DNA from: Pseudomonas sp. dw_612
Lineage (GTDB): Bacteria; Pseudomonadota; Gammaproteobacteria; Pseudomonadales; Pseudomonadaceae
Assembly (NCBI RefSeq): GCF_018449725.1
Contig: NZ_JAAVVC010000009.1
Span: forward strand, 124,001-188,000
Reading direction: 5' to 3'
DNA: 64,000 bases
Each line of letters begins with the position of its first letter. Position 1 is the first letter of the stretch. Made by a program: the position numbers and the translations under genes. The notes beneath the pieces were generated by a model, which was not told the DNA's origin, searched no databases, and saw only the letters and a program-made list of their open reading frames with translations. Below, piece after piece: positions 46,168 to 56,246 of the stretch.

Positions 46168-46669
46168 ATCTCATTGTCTTGCAATGCTGGGAGCAATTCT
46201 GCGTTTCCATCCTGATAGGCGGCTGTATTCTCAACCCCGCTGGGTGAGTGTCGAAACACGACACGCACTAGAACCTTAGCTTCTCAACACTCAGCGTTAC
46301 AAGAGCAGTCGCATCAGGTACCGACGAATACAGAAGCCTGCATGGCTCTTACATTAGCCGAACGGCAAATGAGAGCGGGTCGCACATCCTCAGCCCATGG
46401 CGCGCTGACTTCGGCCGTAGAGAACTTTCTGCATTTCATCCAGCTGCGTACCTTGGCGGCCGACTTCGATCCAAATGCCCCATCGCTTGGCTTCCGATCA
46501 TCTATCCCTGCATCACCATGCAACAAGCTGCCCACGAATGCGCTGGCTTGTGAGGACAGGAAGTGCGAGTAACCGCCTAAGCGCACGCTGCCCGTTGCGC
46601 GAAGAGCTCAAGAACAGCACACCTACACACGCCCCGACTTTACGAGTCAACGATCATGGAAAACGCGTA
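46168..46669. other. Intergenic stretch, no supported gene
   Basis: About 500 bases. The minus strand carries a short protein-like run (WGIWIEVGRQGTQLDEMQKV) bracketed by stops, possibly a decayed gene, but I cannot place it in a family. The plus-strand frame at 46342-46572 has no ribosome binding site. Confidence 0.35.
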
Positions 46670-47665
46670 ATGGAACCAACAGGCGCCCGAAAACAGATGA
46701 AAATCACGGCCTGCAATCCCTTTATTCCTGCCGGGGAGTATCGTCGAGGGCTGGAGCTCACGTTACAGAGCATCGCGCCCCACCTTACCCAGCGCGAATT
46801 AGAGGCATTGGTACATAAGAAGTTGCGCATGGAGGATCCTGGGCCGGCAGAGCCTCAGTTTCTTCAAGCAGCAGTGGAACTCACGGTGTGCGCTCACTAC
46901 GCCCGTTACTTCCCCAGCAGTTTTGCCTATGAAGACAGGGTGATGCCGCCACGAGATGTTGACTGTTCTTTTCGCACCTTGGGTTACAAATTCAATGTTG
47001 AGGTCAAATGTGCTGATTACACTACCAAACATGAGATCGATTCGGGCAGCGAATTCATTATCCGCGCCATAGGGCGGCTGTCAGATTACAGGGATACAGT
47101 CGCTAGGCTTCAAAAAAGCTTTGCGAGTGTTGGTAGCACCCTTGTGCCAGGCTTCCATATGGATAACAAGCTGAAGGACTATTTGTACGATGCTCATGGA
47201 AAATTCCCAGATGGCGCAGATGATCGCCAGTACAACGTGCTCGTTGTCGGCTGCGATGATCCTGGGGACATGCAGCTGTGGGAGGGCTATTTGACCGGCG
47301 AGCGGGGGCTGTTCACTGGCGATTCATTTGCAGACCCCACACGCTACTGCAATGTCGACTTGGTCGTCCTGACCAACCTCTACCATCGTCACAAATCGGT
47401 ATCTGAGAAGGACAAGCTGACAGGACACTGGACATTTACCAAAGCCTTTTCGCTCCTGTATGTCAATCCCAGATCCAGGAAACCCAGAGCGTTGTTCGAG
47501 ACTTTTGCCCGCACGCTACGTGTTTACAACAACGAGCTGAGCGAACATAAGATTGAAGGCGATGCGCCAGATTATGTGATGCAGCGTCTAGCCATTTCTC
47601 ACTATGTCAGACAGGTACAATGGTCGAGCGGGCAGTATTATTTCCAGCCCAAGCCCGGCAAGTAA
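46670..47665 (+). CDS. PD-(D/E)xK restriction-endonuclease-like protein
   Basis: 331 residues from ATG 46670 (ATG 46697 possible; the longer frame to 46475 lacks a start signal). PRDVDCSFRTLGYKFNVEVK places an aspartate and an E-x-K about 14 residues apart, the core of PD-(D/E)xK nucleases, at residues ~97-115. The rest is alpha/beta (NVLVVGCDDPGDMQLWEG, CNVDLVVLTNLY) without another recognised motif. It may act with the caspase-like protein upstream, though a 500-base gap separates them. Confidence 0.72.
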   Translation: MEPTGARKQMKITACNPFIPAGEYRRGLELTLQSIAPHLTQRELEALVHKKLRMEDPGPAEPQFLQAAVELTVCAHYARYFPSSFAYEDRVMPPRDVDCSFRTLGYKFNVEVKCADYTTKHEIDSGSEFIIRAIGRLSDYRDTVARLQKSFASVGSTLVPGFHMDNKLKDYLYDAHGKFPDGADDRQYNVLVVGCDDPGDMQLWEGYLTGERGLFTGDSFADPTRYCNVDLVVLTNLYHRHKSVSEKDKLTGHWTFTKAFSLLYVNPRSRKPRALFETFARTLRVYNNELSEHKIEGDAPDYVMQRLAISHYVRQVQWSSGQYYFQPKPGK

Positions 47666-47801
47666 TCCCGGGCGGGAGCCAGCTAGGCCAGAGGGCCGGA
47701 TTCAAAAATTAGGATGACCGTGACATGAAGCCGGCATTGTACGAGCTTGGCGCAGGTCACGGTCTGCACGGCAACGTGTGCAGTGCTTATGGAGGGAATT
47801 C

Positions 47802-49180
47802 GTGCGCACCTTGGAATACGCTCAGCCTACCGAACAGATGAAGCTGACGGACGTAATGGATCTTGACAGCGCGGCCCCCATAGAAATTAGCAGCTTCCTA
47901 ACCCGTGAATTGTCCTTGGTCATACAGGATAGAGCGGAGCTGGCTTCTCGGTTCCTACTGGATCGAGATAAGCCTTGGTTGGTTTGCCAGCTGTGTGGGG
48001 CCGCTCTTTTGCTGGTTCGCACACAGCATCGTTTCTTCCACTTCCGCCATCACCCGACCATTGAAGGGCTCATTCAGTGCGACATTTCCACCAAAGGAGA
48101 GCTCAGCCCAGCTCAGATCACCGCGATCAAGTACAACGCGCAGAAGGAGAGCCAGGCGCACATCCGGCTCAAAGGGATCATCCGCGACAGTCTGATTGCC
48201 GATCGATCGTGCGGTGAGCCCCAGGTAGAAAAAGTCTGGAAAGGCCAAGCAGTCGCCGACCGTGTCACTTGGCGCAAGCCAGATGTCCAAGTCGTCAGGG
48301 GAATGAGCGGATCGCGTTTGAAGTTCAGCTCTCGACAACCTTCTTGACTGAGATCGTCGGGCGCTGGGAGTTTTACCGAGCTAATGGCGGGTCGATGATC
48401 TGGGTATTTCAGAGTTTTGATCCTAGCTCAACCAAGACAGCCGAGGAGGACATTTTCTTCCTGAACAACCTGAACGTCTTCATCGTCAACGATCGGACGC
48501 TAGCTCGATCCAAAGCCTCTGGACGCATGGCGTTTGATTGCTGGTACGCAGTGCCGGAATTGACCGGTCGCACCATAGTCAACGAGTGGAGGAGGGCTGA
48601 AATCTTTCTGGACGATCTGACGTTCAGTCCGGAAAAGCAGCTCGTGTTCTATAACGATTACCAGGCACAGAGAGAGGCATTGGAGAGCTCGGTAAACACT
48701 GACGTGCTGCGCCGTGACTTCCATGCTTTCTGGACGGAGTTTGGCAGGGAGGACACGCCACAATCCCGGGAACGCTGGATCGACCTGCGCGAGCGTATGG
48801 CAATTGCTTACCCAGATATCAAGCTCCCGAACTTTCATTGGACAGATCCATTTCAAGGGGCTGTCTCCATTGTACTGAGCGCACGCTACGGTCGCCCGAT
48901 CGGGTACCGATTCGAGCGCCTCCTTAACGTCAGCAACCAAGCCTTCGACTCCTACAAACCCTTTCTGCTGCAGCTCGGCTGGACACTGGAAATCTTTGAG
49001 CACAACGAGCTTTTGGCCGAACAGGACAAGAAGGGTACTTGGGCGAAGCGACGCGGGATTATCCGCGCTGCACTGCAAAATCGGGATGAAGCATATCGAT
49101 CCGATCGGCAATACAATCATCTATTCGCATTTTTGGTACCTGAGCTCAAGGAGCGCCTGATCAACATGCGCGAGTGGTGA
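47802..49180 (+). pseudogene. CoiA/DUF6035-like protein, one frameshift (copy 2)
   Basis: GTG 47802 with GGAGG 5 bases upstream starts VRTLEYAQPTEQMKLTDVMD. The first frame runs to WRKPDVQVVRG and then goes out of phase. The second frame resumes ERIAFEVQLSTTFLTEIVG and continues to a stop at 49180. One missing G in the GGGG at 48298-48301 accounts for it; restored, the protein is ~460 residues. Zinc-type cysteines (CQLCGA) precede a KPDVQ...FEVQL core similar to CoiA nucleases. A homologue with more damage lies at 25628-27006 on the other strand. Confidence 0.8.
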
Positions 49181-49458
49181 CGGCGGGAGCTCCCGCAACT
49201 TGCTGGTACCGGCTATGAGAAAGCAACCCTACTGCTCCTTGCCTGAGACACCGGAATGGAGGCCCAGGTTTGGTTTCTACTTTCCACGCAGAGCTATGAG
49301 TAGCAGGCCGCCGGGTGGTTACTATGCGGGGGCACCATGCGCCATTCTTGGCTAGTGATAGCTCTAGGAACGGGCGAGTCGGTACTCTTGCGAGATTAGG
49401 GTTGGTGAGCCGCGTTTGATCTCCTACAGTGAGCTCGTGAAGCAGGGTTGCGATGCGT

Positions 49459-50676
49459 TCAGCGTTTGCTCAGATCCTTGACTGCTGGCCAGCGGAGTTC
49501 TGGCGTAATCCCAGCGTTCCAGGAGTCAGCCAATTCTTGCGGCCTGAAGAACCAGTTGGCCTGATAACTATTGACGTCAGTAAGTCCCTCAAGAAACCCC
49601 TTATCCAGCGTCACCACGAAGGCAGGCAACTTCAAAAAGCGATATAGGTCGAAATCCACGCCGTCGTTGCGACTTTTTTTGGAGGTCGGGTCATAGGCTC
49701 GCTTCACTTTCTGCATGCTTGAAAACCGTGTCCAGCAGTAAATCACCTCCAAGTGGCTGCGCATGTTCATGGTGAAAAAAGCCGACTCCGAATTCTCAAA
49801 CGCTTTGGTGACACCCACGTTAATTTTGGGCCCAATGACTTTCCAGCTCACTTGTTGAGCTGTCCAAGCTTGCCAAGCATCGGTCGGGTCTTTGGAATTA
49901 TCATCGATATGCTGCTTCTGGTCTTTGTATGGGTGCGCTAGCTGCAACACTCCGCTCAGATCTTGCGGACTAAGAGCCTCAAGTGACTGAAATACCTTTT
50001 GCAGTGCCACATTTGGCACAGCTTTGAAAAGATCCAACACCTCCTCGGACGGGCTCGCCTGAAGGGTGTGGATAGCCTCCAACGCTTTCAGAAATTCATG
50101 ATCAGGAAGCGTGTCGAAGGCAGACAGCAAGCCAGCCTCATCTAGGGCGTGTAGCACTTCAATCCTAAGCTGCTCACTGTGTTTTAGGGTGTTGACTGTT
50201 TCCTGGAAGCCCACGAGCATCGCTCTCCATGCATTGCGTTCCTCCTCCAGCAAATGCTCAGTTGAGCCGGGGGTATATCCAGCGTCAGCGCAACGAAGCA
50301 ATTCAGCCCAACTGTCCAGAGATATTGAGCGACATTCCTGCTCACTCCAAGGCTCTCCGTCCTGTTGCAGCATCCCCAACAAATCTCTGCGCCCGGGTGC
50401 TATAGGGAGCTCAGTGCTCAGGAACTGGGTCAATCGAGTGCACATGCGTTGGAATTGATCTGCCGTAATTGATCCGCGGCTTCTCTGGTTTACAAGCTCT
50501 ATAAACGTACCGTCGGCGAGGGAGAAGGAATATCCATCCGCTGTCATCTTCTCGAACGTCTCCACCCAAGCGGGGCAGTGTTCGAGGTCGACAAGCTCTC
50601 GCGCGACTACGGTATCCAGAATGACCATCGTCTTTTGGTCATCGATAATCAAGCGAGGAGGAAACGAGGCGGTCAT
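49459..50676 (-). CDS. PIN-like domain protein
   Basis: 405 residues from ATG 50676 (TTG 50688 in frame). The start MVILDTVVARELVD and a later ADGTFIELVN, with a C-terminal NDGVDFDLYRFLKLPAFVV (the acidic pair) then TLDKGF, give the order of acidic residues found in PIN-type RNases. About 250 helical residues separate the two halves. It is probably a metal-dependent RNase with an inserted sensor region. No antitoxin-like gene is adjacent. Confidence 0.65.
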   Translation of the reverse strand: MTASFPPRLIIDDQKTMVILDTVVARELVDLEHCPAWVETFEKMTADGYSFSLADGTFIELVNQRSRGSITADQFQRMCTRLTQFLSTELPIAPGRRDLLGMLQQDGEPWSEQECRSISLDSWAELLRCADAGYTPGSTEHLLEEERNAWRAMLVGFQETVNTLKHSEQLRIEVLHALDEAGLLSAFDTLPDHEFLKALEAIHTLQASPSEEVLDLFKAVPNVALQKVFQSLEALSPQDLSGVLQLAHPYKDQKQHIDDNSKDPTDAWQAWTAQQVSWKVIGPKINVGVTKAFENSESAFFTMNMRSHLEVIYCWTRFSSMQKVKRAYDPTSKKSRNDGVDFDLYRFLKLPAFVVTLDKGFLEGLTDVNSYQANWFFRPQELADSWNAGITPELRWPAVKDLSKR

Positions 50677-50875
50677 GAGATCGTCCAATTGCTAAGTCAG
50701 ATGTAGCTGCTAAGTGCAGTTTTGAAGAAACTCTTAGGTGCGAGCTTATGGCTTCCTACCCGCTAGGATCAATATCCACAGCTCCGAACGGCCATTGAAG
50801 TTCCGTCCACCTATGAACGACTGTGCGCCTTCCCCGGCACTTGCATTAGCGTTGTCATGAGCCAGGCACTCTTTC

Positions 50876-51576
50876 TCACCTCACTCGACCTACTTCCAGG
50901 AGTAAGGCAACTGGTTGGTCGAAACGGAGCATTACATTCTCGGCATGCTGCAGCGTGTGACCCCCTTTGTCCCGGATCACTTTCACAGTACCGCTGGTGA
51001 AATCACCCACGTTGGCCACAAAGCCAAGCCGACGCGTTCCCTGCGCGTGGAGCTCGTAAGCTATACCACGGTCGTCCACACACGACGCACCGACGATGTC
51101 GATGTACCCTCCGTTTTTGCCTTGAGAAATCCCCCTCCCTTTTCCGAGGAATCTGCAGCCGTCGCCTCGGAAGATCGTATTCATTCCGGTAGGTTTGAAC
51201 GGACTCACCTACGAAAACAGAAAAGGCATGTCAGCGCCTGAGTTCGCATCATCCAAGCTAGCGCGCGTAATTACCTTGGCTACAAGAATCTCACTGGTGG
51301 GTGCCGCTGTGTAGTTGATCCCTTCAACCACAGCAGACTTGATCGCATCTGGCAGCGATACCTGATGCGGATTGATCAATCCCGCAAGGTTAGATGGCAT
51401 AATGGATAGCCAGCCCAGAACCGAGGTGGCATTGCCTGCGAAATTCAAAGCGCCCCGATGATTAGCGGAATAGCCAACAGGCCCATCAGTCGATGCTCAG
51501 CGCAAAAAAGCCACCAATTTCCAGATCTTTTGCATCTGGTTCCGTTACGCGTCCTTCCAAAGCATTGTCTCATCAT
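50876..51576 (-). pseudogene. Zinc-finger/membrane protein broken by a frameshift and a TAG
   Basis: From ATG 51576 the minus strand reads MMRQCFGRTRNGTRCKRSG, then WWLFCAEHRLMGLL, a small Cys/His zinc motif followed by a hydrophobic helix (LLAIPLIIGAL), and stops. The next frame continues NFAGNATSVLGWLSIMPSNL to SGADMPFLFS, meets an in-frame TAG at 51209-51211, and then continues VSPFKPTGMNTIFRGDG to a stop at 50876. A missing T in the run opposite 51447-51449 and one C-to-T change would restore a ~233-residue protein. The zinc motif resembles DUF5763-type modules. The parts could also be two separate small genes. Confidence 0.55.
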
Positions 51577-51836
51577 GCCGTCTCGTTTCTGGAATCCATG
51601 GCCGTATGATATTCAGAATTCGGAATAGCTCTAGTCAAAATCCAGCGTCTAAATTCAGAGCGTGCCTCAACGCTTATCCTGGCCGTCAGGGCTGAGGGAA
51701 GCGATGGGGTCGGACTTTCGCTCGCCGGCGTACCAAGCGGTAACAGCAGGCACGTAAAGCGTGAGCTTTTGGTTTGCGTGGAAATGGGTCAAGCCGTTGC
51801 TTTATAGATCGCCGCCTCAGGGGGATCTGCTCTTTG
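51577..51836. other. Short gene-free stretch before the recombinase remnant
   Basis: 260 bases with nothing I can support. Overlapping frames are Arg-rich shadows. Confidence 0.35.
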
Positions 51837-52196
51837 TCAGGCAAGAGGCACGTGCTTGGGGCTTGTATTGCGCAACGCCAAGCCACCAAACGACGTGCCC
51901 GCATCGACATAACGCAGCGCTGACTTCATATCCTTCCAGCCCACAGAGCCCATCAGACCTTTGATGTCCCATCCATTGGCGGACGCCCAGGTTGCAATGC
52001 CACGCCGCATTGAGTGACTGCTATAAAGCTCCGCAGGCAATCCTGCCTCCTTAAAAATGCGGCGGAGCACGGGTAAGGGACAGTACAAACGCTGGCTACG
52101 GCAGCGCCATTGTTTGTTGGGAGCCGAGGACAGTATTCGCACCTCAGCGCCTAGTTGACGTAGGTGGGGACGGTTACGCCGCAGCATGGGATACAC
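51837..52196 (-). pseudogene. C-terminal remnant of a tyrosine recombinase (left)
   Basis: Read on the minus strand, VLRRIFKEAGLPAELYSSHS MRRGIATW carries the HxxR motif, then GWDIKGLMGSVGWKDMKSAL and RYVDAG with the catalytic tyrosine. Only about 80 residues of the catalytic domain remain; the sequence upstream is unrelated. A sister fragment lies at 62874-63233 in the same orientation. Together they bracket the dynamin/McrBC cassette. Confidence 0.8.
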
Positions 52197-52385
52197 GCTA
52201 TCATTCCGCCCATAACCTCGTTAGCCTCTCGGGCTTAAGCGCATCTCGACAAGGAAGTGAGTGTATGGCTTGTACTGCCCGGTTTACCTCCGTCCGTGCT
52301 CAAATTACGCGCCGCGTAAATTTCTCCCCGCGCAAACCTACCAATTCCGCACTTAGTGCCTTCGCCACACTAAAGGTGGACTGAG

Positions 52386-55300
52386 ATGAACCAACCAAAA
52401 GAGGCTTTGGACGACGCCTTATCCAAGGCAACCGCGGATGCGGTCGCGAGAAGCCAGGAGGAGGTGAGCAAGCTCAGCAGGCGTGTTGCTTCTGTATTAG
52501 CCCAAATGGGTAAGACTGCAGACTTTGCGCTCTCACAGCGAGTACCGGGTGCTGAAGGCGACGTTGCCCAGACGTTGGCTGACATTCTGAACGAAAAGCG
52601 TCGATTGATTTTGGATCTCGTTAATCGCCAAAAAAATGCACTGAGCACGTTCAATATCGTGCTTTTTGGTCGTACGGGTGCAGGGAAGAGCTCGCTGATC
52701 ACAGCATTCACCCGTGGTAACGGATCAATTGTTTCCCAAGGTGAGAGTGACTGGACAACTGACGTTCAACCACTCGCCTGGAATGCATGCTTGATCTACG
52801 ACACGCCGGGCATCAACGGGTGGGGACGGAATAACTCGCGCAAAGATCTTGAAGCGCGGGCCCGTAAGGCAGTCGAGGTCGCCGATTTTGTTCTGGTCTG
52901 CTTTGACAGCCAAAGCCAGCAGGCAGACGAGTTTGCCAAGTTTACCGCATGGGTCAGCGAGTATCGCAAACCAGTAATCGCGGTACTCAACCCGCGGAAC
53001 GCTATGTGGAGAATGCCGGGCCGCGTGTCCGCACCAATGGCCCGCGGTAATCTTTCACGAGCAGTCAGCGAGCATGCGACCAATATCCGAGATGAATTGT
53101 CGCGCCTCGGCGTGAATGACGTACCGGTTGTTGCGGTCAGCTCCAAGCGTGCTGTCTTCGCTCGGGCGTCAATGCCATTTGAAGGCCCTGATCTTGAAAG
53201 CTTGACCAAACAGAGGAATCTGTACAGCTGTGACAGTCTGGAGCAATGGTCTAATTATCCGCGTCTCGAAGACCTGTTGGTGTCGGTGATCACCGATGCG
53301 GCGGTTGATATTCGGCTTGGCTCCCTGAATGACCAGCTAAGGGGTGTTTTTAGCAGTTTGAGGCGTGCTATCGATGAAATCAGGCATGAGTCCACTCTGG
53401 GTGCCGAGTCACTAGAGAGGAGCATGCTTGAACCGATGCTGGCGCTCGTGGGCTATCCAGCATTAGATGATTCGGTTAGAAGAAAAACTCTGGCAGTTGA
53501 TGACGTGGACTTGTTGACTGAACTTGAACAGATCAGAGGCGGAAGGTTTCAGGCGTCGCAGGAGGGGGAATACGCTCAGCAAATATCACTAATGCTCGGC
53601 ACCACGTTGGGCAACCTATGTCACGCTTCGCTCAGTAAAGCCGATCGCACTGTCCGCGTTGCATTCGAACGTCGTAAAAAGCTGTCTTCGGAAGACGTCA
53701 GGGCAGAGTGTTTCGATGAAAAAGAAATTATCGAGCAAGCGCAGTCCGTGCTGGTGCGCGGCTTGCGGTTTCTTCAAGCTAAAGCGCGACTGACACTCAG
53801 TGATGCCAAGCTGGAAATGGATATTCGGCTTCAAGGATGCACGATCGATGGTGATGCGGGCAGTGGTTGGAAGTACAGCGCCTGGGCGATAAAGGGGGGC
53901 GGTGTACTGGCCGGTGTAATTGGCGCATTAGGAAGCTTTGCTGCCATCAACGCCTGGAATCCTTTCGGGTGGGCAGCTGGTGCAGCGGCGGCCATAGGTC
54001 TTGCTGGCGCTGTCGCCGCTAGCTTCTTCGGTTGGGGAGGGCAGAAGGCGCGAGATCAGGCAGAGCGTGAGCATCTGGAAGGAAGGCGGCGGGCCACGGC
54101 CGAGCTGCATCAGCTCATATACAAGGCATATAGTGGTGTAAGGGAGGAGGTGCTTGCACAATCGGAGCTCGTCCTACTGAGTGCTACACGCGATCTGTTG
54201 TTTCCAGCTGTTCGTAACGCGCTTTCGTTGCGCCTGGTCGCGCAGAGATGCGCGACAGTCATAGAGACCATTAACGAGCAATCTGCCTCTCTTGATGTCT
54301 CACGCAACGCACAGCTGCTGGTATGGGAGATCGCCCAAAATCGCGAACGGGAGATGTTCAGCCAATGTCCTAATGCTGGCGCGCTTTACTGGTTAGGTGA
54401 GGATTGGATTGAGGATCCGCACGGCCTGACGCTGACTCAGGGAGGCTCAATCGCTGGAAGATCCAGAACTTACGAACTCAACGTATTCGAGAAGCTGTTT
54501 CTGGGCATGCGCGGCTTCCTTAGTCGATTTACCCGCGACCTCACACTTCCGGACTCCCTGGCGTGGCTCAATGATGTGCAGCAAGCTTGTGCGCGTTACC
54601 CAGGAGACGAAGACGTTCTGAAAACCCTCGTGGATTACTCGCGGTCAGGCAGGCCGCGCATTCATGTTATAGGCGACTACAACACCGGCAAATCCAGCTT
54701 CATCAAGCGGCTGCTGCTAGATGCAGGCCTACCAGTGCCGGATACGCTCAAGGTGGCCGGCAAGCCATTGACGGATGTTTCGCACACGTACGACATTGAC
54801 GGTGTCGACCTTATTGACAGTCCTGGCTTCCAAAGCAGCCACCACGTGCATACTCAAGAAGCTTGGGCCGCGTTGGCTGACGCCAGCATTGTCATTTTCC
54901 TCCTGCAACCCAACCTCATAGTGGGAGATGATTCACCGTTGCGTACGGTCATTTCTGGCGACTACGGCAAGGGAATCGTTGATAAACGAGACAGCACGTA
55001 CTTCATCGTCAACCGTTCAGACGAACTGGGGGTCGACCCGGAGCTTTCTCCTGACGTCTATCTGAAATTGGTAGAACGCAAAGGTGTAGAACTGCGACAG
55101 GCGCTGGCGTCGCGTTTTATCAATGTTGATGAAAGGCAGATATTTTTCATGTCGAGCGATCCCTATGGGCTCGTCGGCGACCGCAGTGAAGCAGACGCGT
55201 CAGCTTTTGATCCCTATCGAAACTGGGATGGTTTCACGCCTTTTATGGTGGAGCTTCGTGCATTGCGACAAGGTTTGTCGATGTCGGGCATAGCCCATTC

Positions 55301-56246
55301 GATCCTGCATGGAGGCATCCATCGGCTGTGGCAACAAATACTGGTGTTGCGATCTGAGCTGGAACAGATGCGCAGGCAAATTACAGAGCTCGAACACCTC
55401 AAGCTGCTCATCTTGGAATGCATCGACCAAGGCGATCGGCTTGGTGAGAGTTATCGGTTCAGGCTCCGATCTCTTGTGCACAACAAGGCAAACGCGCTTA
55501 AGCAATCGATGCTTTCGGAGCGTGACCCAGTCAAGCTGAAAGCAAAAGCGGAACACCTGCATAACTGGTGGAGCGACCCGGAGCTTGAAGCGGATATTAT
55601 CGACTGGCAGACAATGTTCAGTAAAGATCTGGAGCGATGGCAGCATTTATCGAATGAACGTATTTCTCGTCGGATAGAATCCGTCACTTTTCGGCATGCC
55701 TTCAAACGCGAACAGCCTAGAGGCGAAAAAATTAACGATGCCAAAGGTAAGGGGTGGGCGTTTGAGATCTTCGATAAAGTCGGACGCTCATTTGGCGGCG
55801 CTACCCGGGATGTCGTTTACAGCATTGGCAAATCGCTTGGTTTCAAGTTCCGACCATGGGGCGCAGTAAAGCTGGCCAAAACCTTCGCCAAAGCGGGGGC
55901 GGTGATTGCAGTGATCGGAGTTGTGGTGGACTTCGCCTTCATTTTTGTAGACGAGAAGCGAGTCGCAGAGCGCGAAGCCGCCCGGAAAGCACTGGCCGAT
56001 TCGCTGTATAAATCCTCGGATCAGTTGACTGAAATCTTGACCGAGGGCACAGACGACGCTCCAGGGCTCATAAGAGGAAAGGATGAGCTTGTCGGCAGGT
56101 TCCGAGAGTGCGACGAGGCGTTGGGGCGCGATATTCTGATACTCAGCCAGCAGTATGAAACGACTTCAGAACGTGTTGATGTGTATCGAAGCCTATGCAG
56201 CAGGGGCTTGATACTTTTAGGTAAGAATGGAGGCGAACTTGAGTAA
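52386..56246 (+). CDS. Dynamin-like protein with two GTPase modules
   Basis: 1,286 residues from ATG 52386 (AAAGGTGG 8 bases upstream). The first GTPase has G1 LFGRTGAGKSSLI (~98), G3 IYDTPGING (~137) and VIAVLNPRN as G4. A Gly/Ala-rich hydrophobic hairpin (VLAGVIGALGSFAAINAWNP, ~510-555) looks like a membrane-inserting paddle. A second GTPase begins near residue 757 with VIGDYNTGKSSFIKR, then DLIDSPGFQS and FIVNRSDEL, followed by coiled-coil helices. A second hydrophobic stretch near 1,175 (AVIAVIGVVVDFAFIF) suggests another membrane contact. Bacterial dynamin-like proteins remodel or guard membranes, including during phage infection. It overlaps the next GTPase gene by 20 bases. Confidence 0.82.
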   Translation: MNQPKEALDDALSKATADAVARSQEEVSKLSRRVASVLAQMGKTADFALSQRVPGAEGDVAQTLADILNEKRRLILDLVNRQKNALSTFNIVLFGRTGAGKSSLITAFTRGNGSIVSQGESDWTTDVQPLAWNACLIYDTPGINGWGRNNSRKDLEARARKAVEVADFVLVCFDSQSQQADEFAKFTAWVSEYRKPVIAVLNPRNAMWRMPGRVSAPMARGNLSRAVSEHATNIRDELSRLGVNDVPVVAVSSKRAVFARASMPFEGPDLESLTKQRNLYSCDSLEQWSNYPRLEDLLVSVITDAAVDIRLGSLNDQLRGVFSSLRRAIDEIRHESTLGAESLERSMLEPMLALVGYPALDDSVRRKTLAVDDVDLLTELEQIRGGRFQASQEGEYAQQISLMLGTTLGNLCHASLSKADRTVRVAFERRKKLSSEDVRAECFDEKEIIEQAQSVLVRGLRFLQAKARLTLSDAKLEMDIRLQGCTIDGDAGSGWKYSAWAIKGGGVLAGVIGALGSFAAINAWNPFGWAAGAAAAIGLAGAVAASFFGWGGQKARDQAEREHLEGRRRATAELHQLIYKAYSGVREEVLAQSELVLLSATRDLLFPAVRNALSLRLVAQRCATVIETINEQSASLDVSRNAQLLVWEIAQNREREMFSQCPNAGALYWLGEDWIEDPHGLTLTQGGSIAGRSRTYELNVFEKLFLGMRGFLSRFTRDLTLPDSLAWLNDVQQACARYPGDEDVLKTLVDYSRSGRPRIHVIGDYNTGKSSFIKRLLLDAGLPVPDTLKVAGKPLTDVSHTYDIDGVDLIDSPGFQSSHHVHTQEAWAALADASIVIFLLQPNLIVGDDSPLRTVISGDYGKGIVDKRDSTYFIVNRSDELGVDPELSPDVYLKLVERKGVELRQALASRFINVDERQIFFMSSDPYGLVGDRSEADASAFDPYRNWDGFTPFMVELRALRQGLSMSGIAHSILHGGIHRLWQQILVLRSELEQMRRQITELEHLKLLILECIDQGDRLGESYRFRLRSLVHNKANALKQSMLSERDPVKLKAKAEHLHNWWSDPELEADIIDWQTMFSKDLERWQHLSNERISRRIESVTFRHAFKREQPRGEKINDAKGKGWAFEIFDKVGRSFGGATRDVVYSIGKSLGFKFRPWGAVKLAKTFAKAGAVIAVIGVVVDFAFIFVDEKRVAEREAARKALADSLYKSSDQLTEILTEGTDDAPGLIRGKDELVGRFRECDEALGRDILILSQQYETTSERVDVYRSLCSRGLILLGKNGGELE

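Noticed and set aside
46314-46586. Minus-strand protein-like run between the caspase and nuclease genes
   Set aside because: Bracketed by stops in every frame and too short to assign.
52100-52196. Minus-strand ORF start reads RQLGAEVRILSSAPNK, the kind of peptide produced when an ORF runs through a tRNA 3' end
   Set aside because: I could not pair a T-stem or acceptor stem (the loop reads TGCGAAT with non-complementary flanks), so no tRNA or attachment site is claimed.
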